A stretch of DNA of 64,000 bases from the NCBI RefSeq assembly GCF_030317205.1, contig NZ_JASZYB010000004.1, positions 701,628 through 765,627 of the forward strand, read 5' to 3'. Origin of the DNA: Variovorax sp. J2L1-78. GTDB taxonomy: Bacteria; Pseudomonadota; Gammaproteobacteria; Burkholderiales; Burkholderiaceae_C. A program made the position numbers and the translations under genes. The notes beneath the pieces were generated by a model. The model did no database searches and was not told where the DNA came from. It saw only the letters and a program-made list of their open reading frames with translations. Positions 43,839 through 51,299 of this stretch are shown piece by piece. Within the stretch, counting starts at the first letter, position 1; each line of letters starts with the position of its first letter.

Positions 43839-44690
43839 TCAGGCGCGAATATGCAGGGGCGCAAACGACTTCACCAAGTCGTCCAGCGCCTTCAGCTGCG
43901 CGAGAAATGGCTCCAACTGGTCCAACGGCAGAGCGCTGGGACCGTCACATTTGGCCAGCGCGGGGTCAGGGTGAGCTTCCAGAAAGAGGCCCGCCAAACC
44001 TACGGCTAGGCCGGCACGCGCAAGTTCAACCACTTGCTCACGTCGCCCCCCAGAAACCGCTGCGTTCGCTTCGCGTTGCTGGAGGGCATGGGTAACGTCG
44101 AAGATGACGGGCAGGTTCCCGGTGACCTTCTTCATGGCACCGAAGCCAAGCATGTCCACCACCAGGTTGTCGTAGCCGAAACAGGTTCCTCGGTCACACA
44201 GAATGACGGGGGAGCTTCCCGCCTCTCTGATTTTCTCGACGATGTTGAGCACTTGCGACGGGCTCAAAAATTGGGGCTTCTTGACGTTGATGACCTTGCC
44301 CGTTTTGGCAAGAGCGACAACCAAATCAGTCTGGCGGGCGAGAAAGGCAGGCAGCTGTAGCACGTCCACCACTTCGGCGACGGGATTCGCCTGCCAGGGC
44401 TCGTGCACGTCGGTGAGGACGGGAACACCGAACTCAGCCTTAACGGCCTCAAAAATTTTCAGGCCCTCCTCCAAGCCGGGCCCTCGGAAGGAATGGATTG
44501 ACGACCGATTCGCCTTGTCGAAACTTGCCTTGAAGACGTATGGGATACCTAGTTTTCGGGTTACTCGGACGTATTCCTCTGCAGCACGCAGAGCCATGTC
44601 CTTTGACTCGAGCACGTTCACGCCACCAAACAGGACAAAGCCATCGCTGTTGTTGACGGTGATTGCGGGGGTGATGGCGACTGTCGTCAA
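43839..44690 (-). CDS. kdsA: 3-deoxy-8-phosphooctulonate synthase
   Basis: The 283-residue protein is a full-length KdsA: FVLFGGVNVLES, IPYVFKASFDKANRSSIHSF, PVLTDVHEPWQANPVAE, QLPAFLARQTDLVVA and LEAHPDPALAKCDGPSALPL. It condenses arabinose 5-phosphate and phosphoenolpyruvate in the Kdo branch of lipopolysaccharide synthesis. I choose a TTG start at 44690 because AGGAG lies 8 bases upstream and the length then equals the usual 280-284. It is the only leftward gene in the array. A second chromosomal copy next to eno or pyrG would be expected. Confidence 0.88.
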   Translation of the reverse strand: MTTVAITPAITVNNSDGFVLFGGVNVLESKDMALRAAEEYVRVTRKLGIPYVFKASFDKANRSSIHSFRGPGLEEGLKIFEAVKAEFGVPVLTDVHEPWQANPVAEVVDVLQLPAFLARQTDLVVALAKTGKVINVKKPQFLSPSQVLNIVEKIREAGSSPVILCDRGTCFGYDNLVVDMLGFGAMKKVTGNLPVIFDVTHALQQREANAAVSGGRREQVVELARAGLAVGLAGLFLEAHPDPALAKCDGPSALPLDQLEPFLAQLKALDDLVKSFAPLHIRA

Positions 44691-44769
44691 GAAAGGTTCT
44701 CCTATGGTGTTGCTCGCATTCTCGCGCTCTGGACGGCTAGCAGCAGCTTTGACCACCAGCGGCTACAGT

Positions 44770-44788
44770 CGGCCACTAGCGGGCCTTC
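44770..44788 (+). repeat. Cassette-junction motif, copy 10
   Basis: CGGCCACTAGCGGGCCTTC, preceded by CGGCTACAGT and followed by GACG as in copy 9. Confidence 0.7.
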
Positions 44789-44869
44789 GACGGTCAAGTC
44801 CAGTAAGCTGTTTCTGGATGACCTCCGCGCCGTTGCGTCGGTCCGAGATATCCAAGATAAAAGAAGTGA

Positions 44870-45547
44870 ATGCGGCCTATGCGAATTGCCTGTCTCCACA
44901 CTGCCGAGAGCAACATCGCGGTTTTTGACGCCGCAGCAAGGGAACTTGGCATTCCGCCTGATGTTTTGCGCCATGAAGTCCGAGCTGACCTTTTGGCCGC
45001 AGCCGAGGGTGCCGGCGGGTTGACTGCCGATATCGCCGACACCACGAGGCTTGAGCTGCTTTCCCTCGCTCAAAGCGCAGATGCCGTGGTTCTAACCTGT
45101 TCGACCTTGGGGGCGTCGGTCGACACCATCGCAGCAAACTCGAGGGCCCCCATCCTGAGGACGGACGGTGCGTTAGCGGCAGCAGCAGCCCGTGCGGGCG
45201 GCAGAATCGTCGCCTTGTGCGCGGTCGAGACGACCATCGACCCGACGTCTCGTCTCTTCTTCGATGCCGTGCAGCAATCGGAGGCTACCGTCGAGGTACA
45301 GCTTGTTCCCGAAGCGTGGGTCATGTTCAAAGCCGGCGACCTGGACGGCTACCTGGCGACCATAGCTAAGGCCGCGGACGGCGCCTATGCAAGCGGTGCT
45401 TCAATTGTTGCTCTGGCACAAGCGTCAATGAGCGGTGCCGCCGCGTTAGTTTCAGCAGGCCCGCGCCCCCTTGGCAGCCCAACAGTCGGCCTGGCTGCGG
45501 CGCTGGAGGCGGCATCGCGCCACCTGGGTCTGGGCGCAATGAGTTGA
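44870..45547 (+). CDS. Aspartate/glutamate racemase family protein
   Basis: The 225-residue protein has the N-terminal pattern MRIACLHTAESNIAVFD and one catalytic cysteine in VLTCSTLG (C77). At the place of the second cysteine it has ALAQASMSGAA, so it keeps only half of the two-cysteine racemase pair. It may be an isomerase or decarboxylase-like member and not a true racemase. The ATG at 44879 is an alternative start. It sits alone between motif copies 10 and 11. Confidence 0.8.
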   Translation: MRPMRIACLHTAESNIAVFDAAARELGIPPDVLRHEVRADLLAAAEGAGGLTADIADTTRLELLSLAQSADAVVLTCSTLGASVDTIAANSRAPILRTDGALAAAAARAGGRIVALCAVETTIDPTSRLFFDAVQQSEATVEVQLVPEAWVMFKAGDLDGYLATIAKAADGAYASGASIVALAQASMSGAAALVSAGPRPLGSPTVGLAAALEAASRHLGLGAMS

Positions 45548-45575
45548 GTAGCATACGGCTCGCTGAGGCAGCATG

Positions 45576-45594
45576 CGGCCAGAAGCCGACGTTC
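45576..45594 (+). repeat. Cassette-junction motif, copy 11
   Basis: CGGCCAGAAGCCGACGTTC, preceded by GAGGCAGCATG. A diverged second copy (GATGCGAGAAGCTGACGTCT) follows at 45611. Confidence 0.7.
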
Positions 45595-45638
45595 GGATCC
45601 ACGGCAGAATGATGCGAGAAGCTGACGTCTAAGTACCC

Positions 45639-45886
45639 ATGCGACTTCTAAAATCCACCGCAAAACTTCTCGCTCTTCTGTGTGCAGCCGTACTTGGCAC
45701 GGCGACTTGGGCCATGGTTTTTGAGGCCTCGCCACATTTTTTGATGGCCCGTCGCATGAATGGGGGTGGTATGCATTCTTGCTTGCTGTTGTGCTGTCAA
45801 CGTTGGTGCTAGTCGCAACGTACAGGTGCTTCCTCAGGATTTTCGTTGCACGGGGGGACAACAAGGGCTCCCCCGGCACCCGATAG
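45639..45886 (+). pseudogene. Small two-helix membrane protein, frameshifted at a T run
   Basis: From the ATG at 45639 the first 33 codons encode MRLLKSTAKLLALLCAAVLG, a membrane helix, then MVFEASPH. The frame then meets a run of six T at 45737-45742. With one more T the protein would continue through DGPSHEWGWYAFLLAVVL, a second membrane helix, and a basic tail to TAG at 45884. As written the frame instead ends at 45810. The best reading is a single-base loss in a homopolymer, either real or an error. Family unknown. Confidence 0.65.
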
Positions 45887-45920
45887 TTTTCGGCTTGAAT
45901 TTGGCTTGGACGTCGCAACA

Positions 45921-45939
45921 CGGCCAGAAGCGGACTTCC
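45921..45939 (+). repeat. Cassette-junction motif, copy 12
   Basis: CGGCCAGAAGCGGACTTCC, 35 bases after the restored stop of the broken membrane gene. Confidence 0.7.
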
Positions 45940-45963
45940 ACCTCCACGCCAGACTTCTCACCC

Positions 45964-46524
45964 ATGACACCCATTGTTCACCTCGTCGGTCCTGGCGGTT
46001 CTGGTAAGACTTCCGCTGGCCCGCTTTTAGCTCAGCGGCTCGGCTGGCAGTTCGTCGACCTCGATGAGCGCTTTATGTCACGGGAAGGCAGCATTGGCGC
46101 GTCCATCGAGGCGTCCGGCTACAGCGGCTATGCGAAGCGGAACATAGCTGTGTATCGCGCGGTCAAGCGCTCGCTGGTATGCCCGACGGTTCTGGCCCTC
46201 TCCTCGGGATTTCTGACGTACCCCGAGGACGTTGACACCGAGTATCCGGCGCTCCGTCGTTCCATCGAAAGCGACGCATCGACCGCACTGCTGCTGCCCG
46301 CATTTGAGCTCGAAGCATGCGTTGAAATCATCGTGCGGCGACAACTCTCAAGGCCCTACCTCCCTGGCAATCGAGCAAGCGAGGAGCGACGGATACGGGA
46401 GCGGTTCCCGATGTTCATGGCGTTGCCCTGCGCTCGGTTTCGAAGCGATGCGTCTCCAGACGAAACTGCGTCGCGAATCGAACGATTCGTACGCAGGCGT
46501 TCGTACCTTGAGCAGGCGCAATAG
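45964..46524 (+). CDS. Shikimate-kinase-like P-loop kinase
   Basis: The 186-residue protein has Walker A GPGGSGKT (9-16), the substrate-binding DLDE motif at 32-35 (FVDLDERF) and a lid-like SRPYLPGNRASEERRIRERF. This is the shikimate kinase fold and length. The usual RxxE and GG substrate residues are altered, so it may phosphorylate something other than shikimate. It occupies its own interval between motif copies 12 and 13. Confidence 0.75.
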   Translation: MTPIVHLVGPGGSGKTSAGPLLAQRLGWQFVDLDERFMSREGSIGASIEASGYSGYAKRNIAVYRAVKRSLVCPTVLALSSGFLTYPEDVDTEYPALRRSIESDASTALLLPAFELEACVEIIVRRQLSRPYLPGNRASEERRIRERFPMFMALPCARFRSDASPDETASRIERFVRRRSYLEQAQ

Positions 46525-46538
46525 CAAGAGGCAGAATG

Positions 46539-46557
46539 CGGCCAGAAGCCGTCATTC
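46539..46557 (+). repeat. Cassette-junction motif, copy 13
   Basis: CGGCCAGAAGCCGTCATTC, preceded by GAGGCAGAATG; about 25 of 30 bases agree with copy 11. Confidence 0.7.
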
Positions 46558-46611
46558 GTTGGCGCTGTCAACTGCACAGAAGCCCATTGAGTTCATCTCC
46601 TAAGAAACAAC

Positions 46612-46893
46612 ATGCTGAGTGGATTGCTTGAGGTAGTACTGCAGCCGGTTCTGGAGTTGGTGCTCCGAGTAGCTGGTTACATCACCGGCTATGTCGCGGT
46701 ACCGGTGTTCACATTGGGCCGCGTGCTTGTCGAGCCTGACTCAAAGAAGCAAGTGGTCTTTCCTTCAGGAGGTGGCATCAAGCGACGAGACGACGGCGTC
46801 TACATCATGGATGCCGAGTTGGGCGCTTTGTTCGGGCTAGTCTTCTGGTTGCTTGTGGGCGTGAGCATCTTCTTCTATTGCGCCCGTACCTGA
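46612..46893 (+). CDS. Small membrane protein of unknown function
   Basis: The 93-residue protein has an N-terminal amphipathic to hydrophobic stretch (LLEVVLQPVLELVLRVAGYI), a polar middle with KRRDDGVYIMDAE, and a C-terminal membrane helix (LFGLVFWLLVGVSIFFYC). Both ends probably contact the membrane. No family recognised. It ends 7 bases before motif copy 14. Confidence 0.65.
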   Translation: MLSGLLEVVLQPVLELVLRVAGYITGYVAVPVFTLGRVLVEPDSKKQVVFPSGGGIKRRDDGVYIMDAELGALFGLVFWLLVGVSIFFYCART

Positions 46894-46900
46894 CGGCCTA

Positions 46901-46919
46901 CGGCCAGAACCAGACCTTC
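46901..46919 (+). repeat. Cassette-junction motif, copy 14
   Basis: CGGCCAGAACCAGACCTTC lies only 5 bases before the next ATG. Confidence 0.7.
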
Positions 46920-46924
46920 CCATC

Positions 46925-47350
46925 ATGAACGCAATTGCTCGAATTTCAGGAGAAACAGGCATGCAGGTTCGCAGCATCGCCCCTTCCGATTTCGAAGCCG
47001 TTCATCATCTGCTTGTGACCAGCGGATGGGCGCATCGAGTCAGTGACGTGAACGACCTCAGCCGACTAATCTCGGCTTCTCAGCGTGCGGTCGTTGCGGT
47101 GGTAGACGATGAAATCGCTGGCTTCGCTCGGGCGATTACCGACGGGATTTCGAACGGGTACGTGTCCATGGTCGTCGTCGCCGAGCAGCATCGACGACGG
47201 GGCATCGGCCGGGCACTTGTTGAACACCTCACCGGGTCTGACCCGAACATCACCTGGATGCTTCGGGCCGGAAGGACAGGCGCTGCAGAATTCTCCGCGA
47301 AGCTGGGCTTTAGCGGCTCATCGACCGCCATGGAACGCTCGCCGCAATAA
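46925..47350 (+). CDS. GNAT-family N-acetyltransferase
   Basis: The 141-residue protein carries the acetyl-CoA motif VSMVVVAEQHRRRGIGRALVEHL and the C-terminal LGFSGSSTAMER segment. A later ATG at residue 13 (MQVRSIAPSDFEAVHHLL) would give the more usual family start. It is a single-gene unit; substrate unknown. Confidence 0.85.
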   Translation: MNAIARISGETGMQVRSIAPSDFEAVHHLLVTSGWAHRVSDVNDLSRLISASQRAVVAVVDDEIAGFARAITDGISNGYVSMVVVAEQHRRRGIGRALVEHLTGSDPNITWMLRAGRTGAAEFSAKLGFSGSSTAMERSPQ

Positions 47351-47400
47351 CCGCCTTCGGTCGACGTTCAAAGCATGCCGTTCATCCACCCCAAGAAAAA

Positions 47401-48189
47401 ATGTTGGCCGAAACAATAGGCGTCGACGCGAACGGCTACATCCGCACGATTCCGCACGTCCCCCTTCAGGCGGCCTTTCTCGCTGTAGTCGACGACCTTC
47501 GCAGCATGCTCCTTGACCCTCTTGGGCACCGAGTCGACAGTGCCTATCTCTATGGGAGCGTGGCGCGCGGCGAAGCGGTACTGGGGCGCTCGGACTTGGA
47601 CGTCGTACTGGTGCTCGCTGGCAAACCCGCCTTGCAAGACGACGTACACATCGAAGCCGCACGGCGGGCGCTGGAGAGCCGCCATCCCGAGGTGTTGAAG
47701 GTCGACTTCGATGTGGGATTTCTCGAAGAAGTGTTGGCCCCAGAGAACCTGCACCGATGGGGCTTCTGGCTCAAGCATCATTGCCGATGTATCTACGGCG
47801 ACGACCTAGCCCGCAACCTCGCTCCCTTCCGTCCGTCTAGGAAAATTGCCCGCGCCGTAAACGGCGACTTCTACGACGTGCTGGACGGGTACGCGCGGCG
47901 CATCCGGATTGAGTCCGATGCCGCCGCCATCGCCCGATTGGAAAGAGAGGCCTCCAGAAAGCTGATTCGTGCGACCAACGTGCTTCGGCCCGTCGCATCT
48001 GGCTCTTGGCCGGAATCACTAGAAGACCACTTTGCCTTGTTTGTAGAAACGTATCCGCAGAGGGCACAGGAAGCAGCGTTTTTCCGTTCATTCGCCGCGC
48101 TACCTGAAAACGAACCGTCGCAGGTCGTTACCACTGACTTCGTTGACCGCCTACGAGCCTTTTCGGCATGGATGCAGCAAGAGCTGTGA
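47401..48189 (+). CDS. Nucleotidyltransferase-domain protein
   Basis: The 262-residue protein has the Pol-beta-type motif GSVARGEAVLGRSDLDVVL with G52, S53, D65 and D67, and a third acidic strand (VDFDVGFLEE). The C-terminal half is helical. Stand-alone members include aminoglycoside adenylyltransferases and HEPN-linked toxins or antitoxins, but I cannot assign one. A diverged junction motif (CGGTCGACGTTC) precedes it near 47359. Confidence 0.8.
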   Translation: MLAETIGVDANGYIRTIPHVPLQAAFLAVVDDLRSMLLDPLGHRVDSAYLYGSVARGEAVLGRSDLDVVLVLAGKPALQDDVHIEAARRALESRHPEVLKVDFDVGFLEEVLAPENLHRWGFWLKHHCRCIYGDDLARNLAPFRPSRKIARAVNGDFYDVLDGYARRIRIESDAAAIARLEREASRKLIRATNVLRPVASGSWPESLEDHFALFVETYPQRAQEAAFFRSFAALPENEPSQVVTTDFVDRLRAFSAWMQQEL

Positions 48190-48264
48190 CAAGGCGTCAT
48201 CGGCAAACGTCGGCTTTCCGCGCAACTGGACTTCGGCTTTGGGCCCACTGCGGAAGTTCAGGTC

Positions 48265-48701
48265 GCTTCGAAGTGTCAGTGTGCGTCGGCACAGACGCAC
48301 TGGTGCCAGTCTGTGCAGGAGACGAGGAGGGAAGGCCAGTATTTACCCTAGGACAGAAAAGCAGCGGTGATGTGCCGGTCCTTCAGTACAGCACTGATTC
48401 GGGAATCGGGCGTATCACGCGGGCGGTGTTGGGGCAACGGCTTGCGCTGCTCGAAACGCATGTCGTGGTAACTGCGCACCTCGCTTCGGTGCTCAGGTCC
48501 ATGTCGATCGACGGACGTGGCATCGCGTGGCTTCCCTTGACGCTTATCGAGGAGGACTTGGCCTCGGGACGCCTCGTCAGGGCATCTCCGGATGGCAGCT
48601 TTGACATTCCCACCGAGATCCGACTTTATCGGTCGACCGTGCCGGCGGGAAAGGCTGGCGAGGCTTTCTGGAGTGCCGTTCTGGCGCACGGCTCGATTTA
48701 G
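48265..48701 (+). pseudogene. LysR-family regulator remnant, 5' truncated
   Basis: The frame encodes about 145 residues of the C-terminal half of a LysR effector-binding domain: VSVCVGTDALVPVCAGDEEG, a variable loop, DGRGIAWLPLTLIEEDLASGRLV, then the C-terminal helix. There is no helix-turn-helix. Family similarity begins near 48265, directly after a diverged junction motif at 48241-48260, so the array seems to have replaced or cut away the 5' half. The open frame extends upstream to 48168 but that part is unrelated. Confidence 0.75.
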
Positions 48702-48821
48702 ATCGCTCGATCACCGATCGTCGGTGCTTTCAGGGCATCAACTTCGAAAAAAACAGCATTGGCCGGGGTCGCCATGCATGCAGATCATCTCCGCCGTTAG
48801 CCTTAACAACGGAGACAGACA

Positions 48822-50576
48822 ATGAGAAAGATTCAACTGGCTGCTATCGGCTTCGCGTGCGCGATCCTCGCGGGTTGCGGAGGAGGTGGAAGCGATAACC
48901 CATCGGGCGGAGCCAATCCGCCTGCGCCTGGAAGCCCCGGAGGCAGCGAACAGGCGGCAGCGCCTCCACCCATTACCTGCGCGGCGTCAAGTGCGTCGCT
49001 TACCAAGGGCACCATCACCGTCAACGGCACAGCGCGCGAGTATTTCGAAAGCGCGCCGGCGTCCATCCTCGCACTGCGCGAGAAGGATGCACGAGGAATC
49101 GCCGTTGTGGTGAACTTCCACGATGCCAACCAGACTGGTCAGTCCGGAGCGGCCAGCACCTGCTGGAACGAAGTGGGCGAAGCGAAGGGATTCGTGACAG
49201 TGTTCCCGTCGGCCCTTGGAGGCACCTGGAACTCGAAGGGCGATGCGTCTGCAGCTGACGAAGTGGCCTTTCTCAAGGCTCTCTTGCCGGTGATCAAAAC
49301 GAAGTACGCGCTAGCAAGCAACGCGATCGTCTACTACACGGGCGTCGGACAAGGCGGTCGGATGGCGCAGTCGATGGCGATGCAGGCGCCACAGTTCCTC
49401 GCAGCGGTCGCCAGCATCGACGGGACGGCTGAGCCTGAGATCTTCAGCCTGGGATCCGCCAAGCTGCCTTCCACGACGATGTCGTCGTGGATCATCAAGA
49501 CGAAGGCGCAGTCGAACGCATCTGAAGCCACTCAGATCGCCTATTGGAACAAGCAGAATTCAGCCTATTCCGCACCGATCGCCGTCGACGATCCAGTCTT
49601 CACTTCTCAGGTGTATGCCTCGGATGAACGCCCGCTGCATCAGGTCAAGGTCTCCACTCCGAAGCTTTCAGGTTATGCAGGGAAGGCGCTGACGGAGAAC
49701 ATCTGGGATGCCCTTTTCGCCAAGACGGTCCGCTTCTTCGATGACAACCGGACAAACGGCTCGATCCATGCGAATCAGACCATCGAGGACATGAAGCTCA
49801 TCGATACGACCAAGGAGTTCGTGCCCGGCTCGCCACGGCGTTGGCTTACCTATTTGCCCTCGAACTATGTCGCGCTGACCGCCGGCGGCCAAAAGATCCC
49901 GCTCGTGATCAGTCATCACGGGCGTAACGGATCCGGGCGCTGGCAAGCCATCACCTCGCAGTGGCACGAGGTCGGAGAAAAGTACGGTTTCATCGTGGTC
50001 TATCCGCAAGGAAATGGCGCGACCTGGAACACCGGCATCGCGCCGACCAACGTGGATGTGGCTTTCGAACTCTCGCTGATCGACGAGTTGAAAACGAAGT
50101 ACGCGGTGGACCCGACACGCGTGTTCCTGAACGGGGCGTCCATGGGCTCCGCGTTCACGAACCGCATGGCCGTGCAATACCCCCTTCTGTTCGCCGCCAT
50201 CGCACCCTGCTATTCGGGGCACCTGAGCCCGGCAAACTATGCCGATCCGATCGTTCGAACCGACGTTCCCATGCCCACCTGGCAGTGCAGGGGCCAGGAC
50301 GAAGTGCCTTCGGACTTTCCGGGTGGCACGGCGGGGGAAGCGGCTGCGCAATTGTTCTGGCGTGAGACGGTCAACAAGAACAGCGGGGTCCCTACGCTGC
50401 AAGTCGATGGACGACGCGTGACCGAGATCTGGAACAACGGTGTCGCCGAATACCGTTGGCAGCTCACGCAGTACCAGCCGCATTTCTGGAATGAAGGGCA
50501 AGCCGCGAAGATTTGGGAAGAGATGTTCTCCAAATACTCGCGCGCAGCCAACGGCCAGCTCGTGCGTCTACCGTGA
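48822..50576 (+). CDS. Lipoprotein with two PHB-depolymerase/esterase-like domains
   Basis: The 584-residue protein has a lipoprotein signal (AILAGCGGG, C19) and two collinear alpha/beta hydrolase domains of the LpqC/PHB depolymerase type. In the second, S440 lies in GASMG and a histidine in QYQPHFW, so it looks active. In the first, the matching elbow is GVGQG (174-178), with glycine in place of the serine. It is likely a surface esterase whose N-terminal domain has become a binding module. A strong hairpin follows the gene. Confidence 0.82.
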   Translation: MRKIQLAAIGFACAILAGCGGGGSDNPSGGANPPAPGSPGGSEQAAAPPPITCAASSASLTKGTITVNGTAREYFESAPASILALREKDARGIAVVVNFHDANQTGQSGAASTCWNEVGEAKGFVTVFPSALGGTWNSKGDASAADEVAFLKALLPVIKTKYALASNAIVYYTGVGQGGRMAQSMAMQAPQFLAAVASIDGTAEPEIFSLGSAKLPSTTMSSWIIKTKAQSNASEATQIAYWNKQNSAYSAPIAVDDPVFTSQVYASDERPLHQVKVSTPKLSGYAGKALTENIWDALFAKTVRFFDDNRTNGSIHANQTIEDMKLIDTTKEFVPGSPRRWLTYLPSNYVALTAGGQKIPLVISHHGRNGSGRWQAITSQWHEVGEKYGFIVVYPQGNGATWNTGIAPTNVDVAFELSLIDELKTKYAVDPTRVFLNGASMGSAFTNRMAVQYPLLFAAIAPCYSGHLSPANYADPIVRTDVPMPTWQCRGQDEVPSDFPGGTAGEAAAQLFWRETVNKNSGVPTLQVDGRRVTEIWNNGVAEYRWQLTQYQPHFWNEGQAAKIWEEMFSKYSRAANGQLVRLP

Positions 50577-50581
50577 TACCG

Positions 50582-50607
50582 GAGCCCGGACACCGTCGTC
50601 CGGGCTC
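50582..50607 (+). terminator. Hairpin terminator after the esterase lipoprotein gene
   Basis: A perfect 10-bp stem (GAGCCCGGAC with GTCCGGGCTC) with a 6-base loop begins 6 bases after the stop. No T run follows. Confidence 0.65.
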
Positions 50608-51202
50608 GTTGCGAGCTTGAGCATTTCCCGGCGCAGGCCTGTTTCGACGCATGAAATAGCATGTCGCTTGGACTGAGGCATGCCCAACTCGGCGAGCGAG
50701 CGCCTGAGCGCTTCGTGAGGCCGCGCTGACAGACATGCGCGGCTCCTGTTGAGGCCAGCGCGGGGGCACTCAGGTGCGACGTCGCTCGGTTTGCTTGTCC
50801 AGCCATGCAGGGGGCGACATGACAGAAGGGGTCATGGCAGCACCGGCGAGAACGCACTTTGGGTAAGCCTCGGCCAGGGCACGAGCGCGCTCTCGACGTA
50901 TCGATGAGGCGATCGCCCGAGGGACTCGCAGGGCGGTTTTATTCTATTCAAGCGGGTGGTGAAGATCTCTGTCGCAGTCCGCGGTAGCTAACGCCCCTTA
51001 CGAAGTCGTCCGAGCAAGCCCAGGTCGCTGTGCGCAAGTGCCATTTCGATCTACCGAGGCTCCTGGGCAAACTCACATCGTCTTGGATCGGGCAGCTGAA
51101 GCGGCCATCTCACGGGGCCCTGTGTTGGCGCCATCACCCTGAGCATCCGGATGGCTTGAGATCGGTGCGTGAAGCCCCCCCACGCTTGAGGGCAAACCCC
51201 TA

Positions 51203-51222
51203 AATGTCATAGCTAAGACATT
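51203..51222. promoter_or_regulatory. Palindrome upstream of the CoA ligase-Liv operon
   Basis: AATGTC and GACATT form 6-base arms with an 8-base spacer, 78 bases before the ligase start. It is compatible with a dimeric regulator site; the regulator is unknown. Confidence 0.4.
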
Positions 51223-51299
51223 GGCCGCCCGCGAACAACGCAAGACTTCGGCCTGGCAGCCACTTGGGACGGACAGGTGGCCACAAATCGGAGACAGCA

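Larger units (their letters stand above)
50577..51299. other. Non-coding region before the CoA ligase-Liv operon
   Basis: No gene was recognised in this 723-base gap. It contains a terminator hairpin at its left end, an AT-rich patch near 50935-50955, and a palindrome at 51203-51222 that may be an operator for the operon to the right. Confidence 0.55.

Noticed and set aside
32320..48265. CRISPR array as an explanation for the regularly recurring motif.
   Set aside because: Copies are hundreds to thousands of bases apart, vary in sequence, and genes lie between them.
50577..51299. A 177-codon leftward frame at 51073-51606 overlapping the ligase start.
   Set aside because: It is antisense to the conserved N-terminus of the CoA ligase and has an arginine- and serine-rich composition typical of shadow frames.
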